Source: Deinococcus koreensis
GTDB taxonomy: Bacteria > Deinococcota > Deinococci > Deinococcales > Deinococcaceae
Assembly (NCBI RefSeq): GCF_002901445.1
Contig: NZ_PPPD01000001.1
Location: 1,861,501-1,925,500, forward strand
Length of the DNA: 64,000 nucleotides
Direction: 5' to 3'
Below the pieces are notes generated by a model. The model searched no databases and had not been told where the DNA came from. It saw nothing but the letters and a program-made list of their open reading frames with translations. Below, piece by piece: positions 17,052 to 27,489 of this stretch (positions are counted from its first letter, which is position 1; each line of letters begins with the position of its first letter). The position numbers were made by a program, and so were the translations under genes.

Positions 17052-17256
17052 GGCGCAGAGGCTGAGACCGGTCGCCCCGTGGCCGGCAGGTGGGCCCTGA
17101 ATCGACCGGGCGGAGCGGGTCAGGGCCTTGGGGTATCAGCGCCAGCGGGCGTCATGAAGGCCGGACGACGCCGGTTCCGGTACAAGGGCCCGTGGCCCCG
17201 GCCTGGAGCCGCTCGATCAGGTGGTCGCCGGGCTGCGGTTTGGCGTACGCTGAGGC

Positions 17257-18387
17257 ATGGGCACCCCGACTGGCCGGGCGTCGCGCCGCCACTGGGGCCA
17301 CGCGCCCACGGGCGAGGCGCTGCATCTGTTCACCCTCACCCTGCCGGACGGCGTGCAGGCCACCCTGACCGACGTGGGCGCCACGCTGGTCAGCCTGCTG
17401 GTTCCGGATCGTCACGGCGCGCTGGGCGACGTGGTGCTGGGCCACGACCGGCCCGAGGCCTATCTCGACCGCGCCCGCTCGCCGTACTTCGGGGCCACCA
17501 TCGGGCGCGTGGCCAACCGGATCGCGGGGGGCCGCTTCACGCTGGACGGCCGGGCCTATCAGGTGCCCACGAACGATGGCCCGAACGCCCTGCACGGCGG
17601 CCTGCACGGCTTCGACCGGCGGCTGTGGCATGGCGAGACCGGGCACGGCGAGACAGTGCACAGTGAGGCCGGCACCGATCCGCGCGGCCCCAGCGTGACC
17701 TTCTCGCGCCTGAGCCCCGACGGTGAGGAAGGTTTTCCGGGCAGCCTGCGGGTCGAGGTCACCTACACCCTGACCCCGGATCACGCCCTGCACGTCCAGT
17801 ACCGCGCACAGACGGACGTTCCCACGGTGGTGAACCTGACCAACCACTCGTACTGGAACCTGACCGGCGACCCGGCCCACGGGGTGCTGGGCCATGAGTT
17901 GACCGTGCAGGCCGGGAGCTTCCTGCCCGTGCGCCCCGGCGGTCTGCCGACCGGCGAGGTGCGCCCGGTCAACGCCACTCCCTTCGACTTCCGTACCCCC
18001 CATACCCTGGGGCTGCGGATCCGCGACGAGCACGAGCAGTTGCGGGTGGTGGGCGGCTACGACCACACCCTCGTCCTGGCGGGCGGCGTGCCCGGTGGTG
18101 GCCCGCAGCTGCGCGAGGTCGCCACGCTCTACGATCCCTCTACCGGCAGGGCGCTGACCCTGAGCACCACGGAGCCGGGCCTGCAGCTCTACAGCGGCAA
18201 CTTTCTGGACGGCAGCGTGACCGGCAAGTACGGGCAGACCTACGCCCGTCACGCCGCCGTCTGCCTGGAGACCCAGCATTTCCCGGATTCGCCCAACCAG
18301 CCGTCCTTCCCCTCTCTCCGCCTGGAGCCGGGGCAGGTTCTCCGCTCGCACACCGTCCACGCCTTCAGCGCCCGCCAGAGCGGCTGA
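17257..18387 (+). CDS. galM: Aldose 1-epimerase (galactose mutarotase)
   Basis: A 376-residue GalM-like enzyme that interconverts alpha and beta anomers of aldohexoses. Visible landmarks are GATIGRVANRIAGGRF, the NALHGGLHGFDR block, NLTNHSYWNLTG with the catalytic histidine, and the C-terminal CLETQHFPDSPNQP with the catalytic glutamate. A TACGCT box lies 5 nt before ATG 17257. No other galactose gene is adjacent. Confidence 0.93.
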   Translation: MGTPTGRASRRHWGHAPTGEALHLFTLTLPDGVQATLTDVGATLVSLLVPDRHGALGDVVLGHDRPEAYLDRARSPYFGATIGRVANRIAGGRFTLDGRAYQVPTNDGPNALHGGLHGFDRRLWHGETGHGETVHSEAGTDPRGPSVTFSRLSPDGEEGFPGSLRVEVTYTLTPDHALHVQYRAQTDVPTVVNLTNHSYWNLTGDPAHGVLGHELTVQAGSFLPVRPGGLPTGEVRPVNATPFDFRTPHTLGLRIRDEHEQLRVVGGYDHTLVLAGGVPGGGPQLREVATLYDPSTGRALTLSTTEPGLQLYSGNFLDGSVTGKYGQTYARHAAVCLETQHFPDSPNQPSFPSLRLEPGQVLRSHTVHAFSARQSG

Positions 18388-18532
18388 GCGACCCGTCACC
18401 CGCTGGCCGGACGGCCTGGGGCGGCTCCCTGAGCGCCGCCGGCTCGCGGGGGATCGGTGGAGCCGTCGGCCATACCCTCGATCCTGCGCCCGTTCCACCG
18501 CCCCAGGGACTGGCGCCTCGTACACTTTCCCC

Positions 18533-19099
18533 ATGCACCACGACCTCAGCTTCTCGGACGGCGACCTGACACTGAGCCCGCTGACCGAAGCGGACATCGG
18601 GCCGCTGATGGCGCTGGCCGGCGCCCACCGGGAGGAGTACGCCCGAATGGGCAGCTTTCCGTACCTGCGGGCTTACTACACGGGCGCGCTGGAGGCCCCG
18701 GATCAGATGGCCTTCGTGAAGCGCGTGGGCGGGGAGTACGCCGGGGCGACCCGCTACATGGAGATGCGGCCCGCTCACCGCCGCCTGGAGATTGGCGCGA
18801 CCTGGCTGGCACCGGCGTTCATGCGCTCGGCCGTGAACCGCGCCGTCAAGCGGCTGCTGCTCGCCCACGCCTTCGAGGTTCAGGGGATGCTGCGCGTGGA
18901 AATCAAGACCGACATCCTCAACACCCGCTCCCAGCGCGCCATCGAGGGCCTGGGCGCGGTGCGTGAAGGGGTGATGCGCCAGCACATGCCCCGCCCCGAC
19001 GGCACCCAGCGCGACACGGTGATGTACTCGGTGATCGCCGCCGAGTGGCCCGCCGTCAGGGCGCGGCTCAGTCCTGCTCCAGCAGCCCGTACGGGTTGA
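18533..19099 (+). CDS. GNAT-family N-acetyltransferase (RimJ/RimL type)
   Basis: A 188-residue GNAT protein. [17 protein letters not shown] is the typical N-terminus, [16 protein letters not shown] the strand before the acetyl-CoA site, and [22 protein letters not shown] the C-terminal motif of RimJ/RimL-like enzymes. The acceptor could be a protein N-terminus or a small molecule. TACACT is 6 nt before ATG 18533 (leaderless). The 3' end overlaps the convergent M23 gene by 32 bp. Confidence 0.88.
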   Translation: MHHDLSFSDGDLTLSPLTEADIGPLMALAGAHREEYARMGSFPYLRAYYTGALEAPDQMAFVKRVGGEYAGATRYMEMRPAHRRLEIGATWLAPAFMRSAVNRAVKRLLLAHAFEVQGMLRVEIKTDILNTRSQRAIEGLGAVREGVMRQHMPRPDGTQRDTVMYSVIAAEWPAVRARLSPAPAARTG

Positions 19100-19583
19100 T
19101 GGCCCCGCCAGCCGCGTAGATGCCGTAGTGCAGGTGCGGCGGCGTGCCGCGTGCGTTGCCGCTGTCGCCCACGTAGCCCACCACGTCGCCGGCCTCCACC
19201 CAGTCGCCCCGCCTGAGTGCGGGGTAGCGCTCCAGATGCGCGTAATAGTGCCGCTGCCCGCCCGGCCCCAGGATCATCACCGTGCGGCCCCCCAGCGTGT
19301 TCGGCCCGACGTTCAGCACGATGCCGCGCGTGGTGGCGCGGATGGGTGTGTTCCGCTTGGCGAAGATGTCCACGCCCTCGTGCCGGCGGCCCTGGCTGCG
19401 GGCGCCGCCCCAGGTGTCCACGAAGCGCGTGCCCGGCAGCGGATTGGGCAGGCTGCGCGCGGTGGGAGTGGGCGCCGCAAGCAGCGCGGCGTAGCGCTGG
19501 GCGTTCCTGATCATCGGCCACAGCAGGTACGCCGCGCCGGCCAGGAGTGCCAGCACGAGCAGTGCGCCGAGTCCCCGTCTCAT
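19068..19583 (-). CDS. M23-family (LytM-type) peptidase, membrane-anchored or secreted
   Basis: A 171-residue protein with an N-terminal hydrophobic helix ([19 protein letters not shown]) and a LytM domain. Zinc-site motifs HEGVDIF near residue 70 and HLHYGIY near 150 are present, with the YAHL block between. These enzymes cut peptidoglycan peptide bridges. ATG 19583 is chosen because it places the hydrophobic segment at the N-terminus. Confidence 0.88.
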   Translation of the reverse strand: MRRGLGALLVLALLAGAAYLLWPMIRNAQRYAALLAAPTPTARSLPNPLPGTRFVDTWGGARSQGRRHEGVDIFAKRNTPIRATTRGIVLNVGPNTLGGRTVMILGPGGQRHYYAHLERYPALRRGDWVEAGDVVGYVGDSGNARGTPPHLHYGIYAAGGAINPYGLLEQD

Positions 19584-19646
19584 GCCCCCAGGGTGGCGTA
19601 AACACCGGCCACGTGAATCGGTGAAAAGTTGCACACCGAAGAAAGG

Positions 19647-19686
19647 GTGAAGGCGGCGGGGACTCCAGAGCCCCAGCCGCCTTCAC
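19647..19686 (-). terminator. Hairpin downstream of the binding-protein gene
   Basis: GTGAAGGCGGC (19647-19657) pairs perfectly with GCCGCCTTCAC (19676-19686), with GGGG/CCCC extending it inward. On the minus strand it is followed by a pyrimidine-rich run, 12 bp after the stop codon. Confidence 0.7.
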
Positions 19687-19697
19687 GCCCGCCGCCC

Positions 19698-20882
19698 TTA
19701 TTTGATGTTGCTGGAGATCTCGCTGACGGCCTTCTTGAGCAGCTGGTCGTAGGGCTGCCCCGCCTTCTGCACGCCCTGCGCGGTGGCGGCGCCCCAGGGG
19801 CCCCACACGGCGCCCATCTCGGGAATGTTCGGCATCGGGGTGCCGGCGCTGATCGCCTTGCCGAAGCCCGACACCACCGCGTCGGCCTTCAGGCGGGCGC
19901 GTGCCGCGAGGCTGGTGGGAATCCGTCCGCCGGCCTGGTTGAACGCCACCTGGGCGTCGGCGGAGGTCATCTGGCGGGCCAGCTGCACGGCGGCCGCCTT
20001 GTTCTTGGAGTAGGCGTTGACCAGCAGGCCCTGCACGCCGACGAACGGGCTCCACTTGCTGCTCGCGCCGGGAGGGGTCGGGAAGGTCGTGATGCCGTAC
20101 TCGATCCCGGCCTTCTTGATGTCGCCCATGTCCCAGGGGCCGGTGAGCAGCATCGCCAGGCGGCCGTCCACGAACGCGCTCTTGGCGGCGCCGCCGTCCA
20201 CGCCCTCGGGCACCAGGTTGTACTTGTAGCGCAGGTCGTTCAGGAAGCCCAGCGCCCTGGCGGTGCCGGCGTTGTCCAGGCCGATGTCCTTGGTGTCCAG
20301 CGTGCCGGCGTTGTTCTTGAACACGTAGCCGCCGTAGGCGCTGACGAAGCCGTAGGAACGGTAGGGCTCGTCGAGCTGCGAGAGGAAGCCGAACTTGCCG
20401 TTGCCGGTGTTCGCCTGGGCGATCTTCAGGAACTGCTCCCAGGTGGTGGGCGCGCTGGGCACGAGCTTCTTGTTGTAGACCAGCGCCACGGACTCGGCGA
20501 ACAGCGGCACGCCGAACAGTTTGCCGCGGTAGGTGAAGGCGTTCAGGGCCGTTTTGTCCAGGTCGGCCTTGGAGGTGATGTACCGGTCCATGGGCTCGAT
20601 CACGCCGGCAGCCGCCATCTGGCCCAGGCGGTCGTGGGGCTGGGTGGCGATCAGATCCGGGCCCTGGCCCTTGGGCGCGCTCTGGATGAATTTCTCGGTG
20701 ATCTGTCCGAAGGGCACGCTCACCACGACCACCTTGTTGCCGGTCGCCTTCTCGAAGGCGGCGGCCTGAGCCTTGACCCAGGCGATCTCGCCGGCCGGCT
20801 CGAAGTGCGTCCAGAGGGTCAGGGTGGCGGCGCTGGCCTGGCTGATCAGCAGGGCGGACAGGACGGTCACTGCTCTTTTCAT
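19698..20882 (-). CDS. ABC transporter sugar-type substrate-binding protein
   Basis: A 394-residue extracytoplasmic protein of the maltose-binding (SBP family 1) type. A signal peptide (MKRAVTVLSALLISQASA) precedes LTLWTHFEPAGEIAW. Later landmarks are YRGKLFGVPLFAESVALVYNK and AMLLTGPWDM, both typical of maltose/maltodextrin-binding proteins. No permease or ATPase genes lie next to it, so it is an orphan. ATG 20882 has GGAGAAG upstream. A promoter at 21357-21385 would give a leader of almost 470 nt. Confidence 0.9.
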   Translation of the reverse strand: MKRAVTVLSALLISQASAATLTLWTHFEPAGEIAWVKAQAAAFEKATGNKVVVVSVPFGQITEKFIQSAPKGQGPDLIATQPHDRLGQMAAAGVIEPMDRYITSKADLDKTALNAFTYRGKLFGVPLFAESVALVYNKKLVPSAPTTWEQFLKIAQANTGNGKFGFLSQLDEPYRSYGFVSAYGGYVFKNNAGTLDTKDIGLDNAGTARALGFLNDLRYKYNLVPEGVDGGAAKSAFVDGRLAMLLTGPWDMGDIKKAGIEYGITTFPTPPGASSKWSPFVGVQGLLVNAYSKNKAAAVQLARQMTSADAQVAFNQAGGRIPTSLAARARLKADAVVSGFGKAISAGTPMPNIPEMGAVWGPWGAATAQGVQKAGQPYDQLLKKAVSEISSNIK

Positions 20883-21614
20883 GGGCTTCTCCTGATGCGG
20901 ACTTCCGCAGGGTGGTGGGCGCAGGGGTCGGGGGGAGCGCGGGTTCCCGGCATGTCCGGGGGCGCTGAGGACTGACAGGGTGGCGCTGGCTATGGGTGCT
21001 GAAGTGGAGACACCGAAACACTGCCGTCTGGAACCGCGGAGGATGATGGCCGAATTCACAGAGTCCACCGGGCTCCCTGGAGGCCGCCCCTCACCGACCG
21101 GCACCGCATCGACTGGAATCCTGTGGCCTGCGCCGCTGGGGCTGGCCACGGTGGTCTGTTCACCAGCGCCTTAGCAGCCAGGAGCAGGCTGGCCGGGAGA
21201 GGGGTGGAGGGCCGAGTCCCTGGCCCCGCTCGGCTGCCGATCCGCGCCTACCCGCAGGGTTTCGGTCGGGAGCGTCATCCGGAGGGCAATCCACCGGCCA
21301 CCAGAGACGTGCCGGAGGGGTCGGGGAGGTGCGGAAGCAGGTGTGGTAACGCTCCCAATGTAACCCATGCACTTTCGGGGGTCAAGTGCACCTGTGCTCA
21401 GTCGGGGGGCCGCCGCGCCTCCTTCCGCCCCGCGCCCCGAGCGGGACGGGGTCACCATCCGGAGACGGGTGTGCCTGGAAGACAGCGGCCAGGAGGGCGG
21501 GCAGACGGCGTCCTGGGCCTGCCCCGCGACCCTTTGTCCCGGGGTCGCGCCGCGCTTCCGGGTGGGCGGGAATGGTCGGGGGCGTGTGGGCGGGAGTGGG
21601 GGTAGAATTCCCCG
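20883..21614. other. 732-bp intergenic region: long leader and promoter of the binding-protein gene
   Basis: No credible gene on either strand. It holds the minus-strand promoter at 21357-21385, about 470 nt of leader, and a short hairpin (CGCGACCC at 21525-21532 with GGGTCGCG at 21542-21549) upstream of the promoter. The M16 gene that follows starts with GTG 21615. Confidence 0.6.
21357..21385 (-). promoter_or_regulatory. Promoter TTGACC-N17-TACATT with adjacent AGCGTTACCA
   Basis: On the minus strand the -35 TTGACC is at 21380-21385 and the -10 TACATT at 21357-21362, spacer 17 bp. AGCGTTACCA directly after the -10 resembles half of a LacI-type sugar-regulator operator. No other gene start lies nearby on this strand. 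Confidence 0.6.
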
Positions 21615-22895
21615 GTGTCGGCCCGCCTGATTCCCTCCTCTCCCGCCCCGGCGGCGCAGCTCTGGACGCTGCCCGGCGGGATGAGACTGGCCTTCGAACG
21701 CCGCCACACGCCCGGCTTCGCCTTCGATCTGCGCCTGCCGGTGGGCAGTGCCCACGATCCGGTCGGCCAGGAAGGCGCCGGGGGGCTGCTGGAGGAGTGG
21801 CTGTTCAAGGGGGCGGGGGGCCGGAGCGCCCGCGAACTGCAGGACGCCTTCGATGATCTGGGCGTGCGGCGGGGCGGTGGCGTGGGCCTGGAGGCCACCC
21901 GCCTGAGTGTCAGTGGGCTCGCGGACGACCTGCGCCCGGCCCTGGCGCTGATCGCGGACGTCCTGATCCGCCCGACGCTGCCGGAGGCCGAGCTGCCGGT
22001 GCTGCTGGATCTGGCCCGGCAGGATCTGGAAGCGCTGCAGGACAGTCCCACCGATCTGCTGGCGGTGTGTGCCCGCAGCGCGGCCTTTCCGCGCCCGGCC
22101 GGCTCCCGCTTCGCCGGCCACGCCCACCCGGCCAGCGGCACGCCGCAGGGGCTGGCCGCGCTGGATGCCGGGGGCCTGCGTGCCCACCTGCAGCGCTACG
22201 GTCAGAGCGGCAGTGTGCTGGGGCTGGTGGCAGACATGGAGCCCGAACAGGCACACGACCTGGTTCTGGGCGTGCTCGGGGAGCTGCGGTTCGGCGAGGA
22301 CGCGCCTGTCCCGGCCCACTTCCAGGCCGGGGCCCGCGCCCACGTGCCCGAGCCGGAGGCCGAGCAGACCCACCTGAGCCTGACCGCGCCGGGGGTGGCG
22401 CCCACCCATCCGGACTGGCTGCCCTGGCAGATCGCGCTGGGGGCCCTGTCGGGCGGCAGCGCCAGCCGGCTGTTCCAGGCGGTGCGCGAGGAACGGGGTC
22501 TGGCCTACGCGGTCAGCGCCTCGCCGGTCATCCTGGGTGCTCAGGGCTTCCTGACGGTCTATTCCGGCAGCACGCCCGCCCGCGCCCCGGAAACGCTGGA
22601 GGTGCTGCTCGCGGAACTCGCGCGGCTGCCCCAGGGCCTGAGCGCGGCCGAGTTCGAGCGTGCCCGCGCGGGCCTGAACGCCAGCGTGACCTTCGGCGCC
22701 GAGGGCCTGCGCGGCCGGGCCGGGGGGCTCACGCGCGACGTGGCCCTGTTCGGCCGGGTGCGTCCGTTGTCCGGGCTGCGCGAGTCCCTGGCCCGCCTCA
22801 CGCTGGACGACGTGAACACCTTTCTGCACGGTTACGATCCCATCCGTGGCCTGAGCGTCGTGACCCTCGGCCCCCAGGAGCTTCCCCATGCCTGA
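21615..22895 (+). CDS. M16-family peptidase-like subunit lacking the zinc motif
   Basis: A 426-residue M16 (pitrilysin-like) protein. The position of the HxxEH zinc site is occupied by [14 protein letters not shown] near residue 57, so both histidines are absent. The C-terminal half keeps the family segment [21 protein letters not shown]. Such inactive subunits pair with an active partner in M16B heterodimers, and the partner follows with an 8-bp overlap. It likely helps bind peptides. The start is GTG 21615. Confidence 0.88.
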   Translation: MSARLIPSSPAPAAQLWTLPGGMRLAFERRHTPGFAFDLRLPVGSAHDPVGQEGAGGLLEEWLFKGAGGRSARELQDAFDDLGVRRGGGVGLEATRLSVSGLADDLRPALALIADVLIRPTLPEAELPVLLDLARQDLEALQDSPTDLLAVCARSAAFPRPAGSRFAGHAHPASGTPQGLAALDAGGLRAHLQRYGQSGSVLGLVADMEPEQAHDLVLGVLGELRFGEDAPVPAHFQAGARAHVPEPEAEQTHLSLTAPGVAPTHPDWLPWQIALGALSGGSASRLFQAVREERGLAYAVSASPVILGAQGFLTVYSGSTPARAPETLEVLLAELARLPQGLSAAEFERARAGLNASVTFGAEGLRGRAGGLTRDVALFGRVRPLSGLRESLARLTLDDVNTFLHGYDPIRGLSVVTLGPQELPHA

Positions 22896-24144
22896 CGTGT
22901 TTTCCCCGGCTGTGGCCGTGCCCCAGCGCTTTGACCTGCCCGGCGGCCTGACCCTGCTGCTCGACCCCGATCCGGACGCCCAGACGGTCGCCGCCGGCTA
23001 CTTCGTGCGAACCGGCGCCCGCGACGAGCTGCCCGGCGAGATGGGGGTCAGCCATTTCATCGAGCACCTGCTGTTCAAGGGCTCGGAAGAGCTGTCGGCC
23101 GCGCAGCTGGGCGAGCGCCTGGACGACCTGGGCGGGCACTCCAACGCCTTTACCAGTGAGGAGGCCACGGTCTACCACGCGGCCAGCCTGCCCGAGCAGA
23201 CGGGCGAACTCCTCTCGACCCTGACCGAGCTGATGCGCCCGGCCCTGCGCGAGGCCGATATCGAGCCCGAACGCGGCGTGATCCTGGAGGAAATCGCCAT
23301 GTACGCCGATCAGCCCGCCGTGCGCGTGGCGGAGGAGCTGCACGCCGACTACTGGGGCGATCACCCGCTGGGCTACCGGATTCTGGGCACCACCCGCACG
23401 GTCGGCGCCCTGAGCCCGGGGGCGCTGCGCCGTAACCACCGCGAGCGCTATGGCGCGGGCCGGGTCACCCTGGTGGTCACGGGCGCCTTCGACCCGCAGC
23501 GCATCCTGGCCTGGGCCCAGGAGCACCTGGCGGGCTGGCCGGTCTCCCCGCCGCCCCCGCCCGCGCTGCCGGCCATTCCCGCCCACCCCGCCCGCCTGCG
23601 CCTGATCCCCGACGAGAGCCTGAGCCGCGTGCAGGTCGCCACGGCCGCGCCGGGACTGCCCATCACCCACCCGCTGCGCGAGGCGGCGGCCGTGCTGGCC
23701 GACCTGATCGGCGGCGACAGCGGGGCGCTCTACTGGGCGCTGGTGGACACCGGGCTGGCCGACTCCGCCGACCTGAGCCACCTGGACTACCACGACACCG
23801 GCCTTTTCGAGGGCGGCTTCTCCTGCGACCCCGAGCGGGCTCAGACAGTGCTGGACCGCTACCGTCAGGTGCTCCGGGACGCGGCGGGCCTGATTACCGA
23901 GGCCAGCGTGCGCCGCGCGGCCCGCAAGCACGCCGTGAACCTGCTGCTGCGCGCCGACACCCCGCAGGATCGGCTGTTCACCCTGGGCATGGAATACCTC
24001 GCCAGCGGGCGGGTGATCACGGTGCCCGAACTCGTGGAACGCTTCGCCCGCCTGACCCCGGACGACGTGCGGGACGTGCTGGCCCTGTGCCCGCTGGATA
24101 GATTGACCGTGGTGGCGCTGGGGCCGCTCGACAGCCTGAACTGA
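22888..24144 (+). CDS. M16-family zinc peptidase (active subunit)
   Basis: A 418-residue M16B peptidase with an intact inverted zinc site [11 protein letters not shown] (H56, E59, H60) and the distal glutamate in [10 protein letters not shown] near residue 134. It lacks a signal peptide. It overlaps the upstream inactive subunit gene by 8 bp, so the two are co-translated and probably form a heterodimer. The usual job is degradation of peptides, including cleaved presequences or quorum peptides. The substrate is unknown. Confidence 0.92.
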   Translation: MPDVFSPAVAVPQRFDLPGGLTLLLDPDPDAQTVAAGYFVRTGARDELPGEMGVSHFIEHLLFKGSEELSAAQLGERLDDLGGHSNAFTSEEATVYHAASLPEQTGELLSTLTELMRPALREADIEPERGVILEEIAMYADQPAVRVAEELHADYWGDHPLGYRILGTTRTVGALSPGALRRNHRERYGAGRVTLVVTGAFDPQRILAWAQEHLAGWPVSPPPPPALPAIPAHPARLRLIPDESLSRVQVATAAPGLPITHPLREAAAVLADLIGGDSGALYWALVDTGLADSADLSHLDYHDTGLFEGGFSCDPERAQTVLDRYRQVLRDAAGLITEASVRRAARKHAVNLLLRADTPQDRLFTLGMEYLASGRVITVPELVERFARLTPDDVRDVLALCPLDRLTVVALGPLDSLN

Positions 24145-24148
24145 CGGG

Positions 24149-25012
24149 CTACACCGGTTCTCTTGAAGTCACGGCGTCGCCCGGCCTCGGCCCGAACTTC
24201 AGCTCCGCGTGGCCGGGCACCGCCTTCGCCGCGAACTCGCGCAGGCCCAGGCGATCCGGCGCCTCCAGGTGGTAGCGGAAGTTCCACAGGTAGTGCTGCA
24301 CGACCCGTACGGGCAGCCCCAGCCGGCGCGAGTGCCGCTGGGCCACGTCGGCCAGGTGCCCCAGCCCGTCCCGGCGCGCGGTCCGCATGGCCCCTATCAG
24401 CCCTGGCGGCGGCGGGTTGCCCTTGTGGTACGCCCACACGGCGAACACGAAGGGGTGCCCGGTCAGCTCGAACCAGCTCTCGGCCAGATCCGTGACCGTG
24501 ATGCCCCGGCCCGCGTGCGGCAGAGAGGTCATGGTGGTGTCCGGGGTCAGCGGCCCCACCACCCCGTACCACTCGCGCAGCGCCGAGTCCCCGATCCGCA
24601 GCACGCCGTCGTAGCCCTGCGCGAGCAGCGTCTCCGCGTCGCCCTCGGCGCGTTCCAGGGTGGGGGAGAGGCCGCGCTCCCGCAGGATCACCTCCAGCAG
24701 CGCCACGCTCATGGCCGACTGGCTGGTCAGCGCGACGCGCCGCAGCCCCTCCAGCGGCCGGGTGTGGAAGAGGTTCACCGAATACACCGGCCCCAGCACC
24801 GAGACGCTGAAGTCCGGCAGCGCCTCCAGCGTGCCGGCGTTCCGGATGAACTCGACCGCGCTGATATTGGCGATATCCACCCGCCCCGACAGCAGCGCCT
24901 CGTTCATCTCGGTGGGCACGCCGGTCATGGCGCTCACGCCCGGCGGCAGGATCAGCGAATCCAGAATCGGCGCGACGTTGGTGAAGTGGATCCAGCCGGC
25001 GCGGTAGGTCAT
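24149..25012 (-). CDS. mqnA: Chorismate dehydratase MqnA (futalosine menaquinone pathway)
   Basis: A 287-residue periplasmic-binding-like fold enzyme. MTYRAGWIHFTNVAPILDSL, the PTEMNEALLSGRVDIANISAVEF block and the SVNLFHTRPL stretch match MqnA. It converts chorismate to 3-[(1-carboxyvinyl)oxy]benzoate, the first step of menaquinone synthesis by the futalosine route. ATG 25012 gives the family length. mqnE lies upstream in the same orientation with an NTF2-like gene between. Confidence 0.92.
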   Translation of the reverse strand: MTYRAGWIHFTNVAPILDSLILPPGVSAMTGVPTEMNEALLSGRVDIANISAVEFIRNAGTLEALPDFSVSVLGPVYSVNLFHTRPLEGLRRVALTSQSAMSVALLEVILRERGLSPTLERAEGDAETLLAQGYDGVLRIGDSALREWYGVVGPLTPDTTMTSLPHAGRGITVTDLAESWFELTGHPFVFAVWAYHKGNPPPPGLIGAMRTARRDGLGHLADVAQRHSRRLGLPVRVVQHYLWNFRYHLEAPDRLGLREFAAKAVPGHAELKFGPRPGDAVTSREPV

Positions 25013-25030
25013 GGGGCGCCTGCGGCGCGC

Positions 25031-25133
25031 GTTGATGGACGATGGTCGATAGTTGATGGTGGAAGGGCGAAACCGGACACCTGAAGGCTCACTCCTGCCT
25101 TTTCCATCACCCATCTCCCATCTCCCATCACCC
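25031..25133. repeat. Low-complexity CCATC/GATGG repeats upstream of mqnA
   Basis: 25031-25059 contains four GATGG-type units, and 25103-25133 contains tandem CCATCWCCCATC units in the opposite orientation. The arms could base-pair loosely. No spacers as in CRISPR are present. It sits in the gap between the NTF2-like gene and mqnA. Confidence 0.6.
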
Positions 25134-25136
25134 TCT

Positions 25137-25514
25137 TCACGGCACCACCTGCACGCTCACGGCCTGCCACGTTCCCCCTCGCCGGGCGAAGACGCGCAGG
25201 AAGCTCTGGACGCGCACGCCGCCGGCATACAGCGTGCCGCGCGTAACTGCCGTATCGCCGTACACGCGCGAGGCGTGGCGCTCGAAGACCAGGGTGGCGG
25301 GCGGGTTGCGGGTCATGCCGTCGAGCAGGTCGCCCCGGAAGATCACCGTGCCGTCCGGGAAAAAGGCCATCCAGTCGTCGGCCAGCACGCCCGCCATGCG
25401 CCCGGGGTCGCGGTGGTGATAGGCGGCGTTCCACATGTCGTCCAGCATCAGCACGGTGTCGAGATCGGTCATGACGTCGTCGGCGGCCGGCGGCCCGGAG
25501 GAGGCGCCCGGCAC
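25137..25514 (-). CDS. NTF2-like (SnoaL/DUF4440-type) protein
   Basis: A 125-residue single-domain protein with the cone-fold pattern LDDMWNAAYHHRDPGRMAGVLADDWMAFFPDGTVIFRGDLLDG and a beta-rich C-terminus. Such proteins are isomerases, dehydratases or ligand carriers. The GTG start lies 2 nt after the mqnE stop, so it is in the mqnE-mqnA operon. A later ATG at 25472 is possible. Confidence 0.8.
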   Translation of the reverse strand: MPGASSGPPAADDVMTDLDTVLMLDDMWNAAYHHRDPGRMAGVLADDWMAFFPDGTVIFRGDLLDGMTRNPPATLVFERHASRVYGDTAVTRGTLYAGGVRVQSFLRVFARRGGTWQAVSVQVVP

Positions 25515-25516
25515 GC

Positions 25517-26662
<1,146 letters not shown>

Positions 26663-26796
26663 GAGCTGAGGATACGCCCCTGGGGGAGCGCAAAGTGTCC
26701 CATCCGGAACACCCGCTCGGGCAGCTGAGGCGGCGGTGAAGATGGACGCAAGCCGCCCGCCACGTCCTCCCGGCGCCGCCTGCGTAGCATGCCCGC

Positions 26797-27426
26797 ATGG
26801 CTTCAGTCCCCAGCCCGTCCGACGCGGCCGCCTGGCCCGAGCTGCTCGACTGGCGGCGGCAGGTCGGCGCCCTGTACGCCCGCGTGCGCCGGGAACGGGA
26901 GCAGGATCCGGCCTCGGCGCACGCGCTGTGGCGCTCGGAGCGCACCCGCCTGTTCCGGGAGCATCCGCAGTCGCCTCTGCCGCCGGAGGCCCGCACCGCC
27001 TTCCGGGGCCTGCCGTGCTGGCCCTACGACCCCGCGCTGGCCTTCACCGCGCCCATCGAGCCTCTGCCCCAGGAGCGGCTGACCATTCCGTCCTCGACCG
27101 GCCAGGACATGCCGCTGGTGCGGTTCGGGTGCGTGCGCCTGCCGGTCGGGAGGCTGGACGTGTACTGGATCGACGTCTACGGCGGCGGCGTGTTCCTGCC
27201 CTTCCGGGACGCGGGCAGCGGCACCGACAGTTACGGCGGGGGCCGCTACCTGCTCGATACGGCCAAGAGCGCCGACCTGGGCAGCACGCCCGGCGGGGAA
27301 CTCGTGCTGGACTTCAATTTCGCCTTCCACCCGTCGTGCTTCTACGATCCACGCTGGAGCTGCCCGCTGGCGCCGCCGCAGAACGTCCTGAAGGAACCTG
27401 TACGGGCCGGTGAGCGGGTGTCCTGA
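26797..27426 (+). CDS. DUF1684-family protein
   Basis: A 209-residue cytoplasmic protein matching DUF1684. WRSERTRLFREHPQSPLPPE is near residue 46, LPCWPYDPALAF follows, and the C-terminal half has YGGGRYLLDTAK and LDFNFAFHPSCFYDPRWSCP. The function of this widespread family is not established. TAGCAT lies 6 nt before ATG 26797 (leaderless). It is divergent from mqnE. Confidence 0.85.
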   Translation: MASVPSPSDAAAWPELLDWRRQVGALYARVRREREQDPASAHALWRSERTRLFREHPQSPLPPEARTAFRGLPCWPYDPALAFTAPIEPLPQERLTIPSSTGQDMPLVRFGCVRLPVGRLDVYWIDVYGGGVFLPFRDAGSGTDSYGGGRYLLDTAKSADLGSTPGGELVLDFNFAFHPSCFYDPRWSCPLAPPQNVLKEPVRAGERVS

Positions 27427-27433
27427 CCCCTCT

Positions 27434-27474
27434 GGCCCCCCCTCCCCCTGTACAGGGGTCATCCGGGGGGGGCC
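27434..27474 (+). terminator. GC-rich nested hairpin after the DUF1684 gene
   Basis: An outer stem of GGCCCCCC (27434-27441) with GGGGGGCC (27467-27474) encloses the 14-bp palindrome CCCCTGTACAGGGG (27445-27458). It lies just after the stop at 27426 and before the GAF-GGDEF gene. There is no U-tract. Confidence 0.45.
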
Positions 27475-27489
27475 TGCCGCCGTGCGACA

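Noticed and set aside
25103..25133. CRISPR-like short repeats
   Set aside because: The CCATC units are contiguous and have no unique spacers; it is low-complexity sequence.
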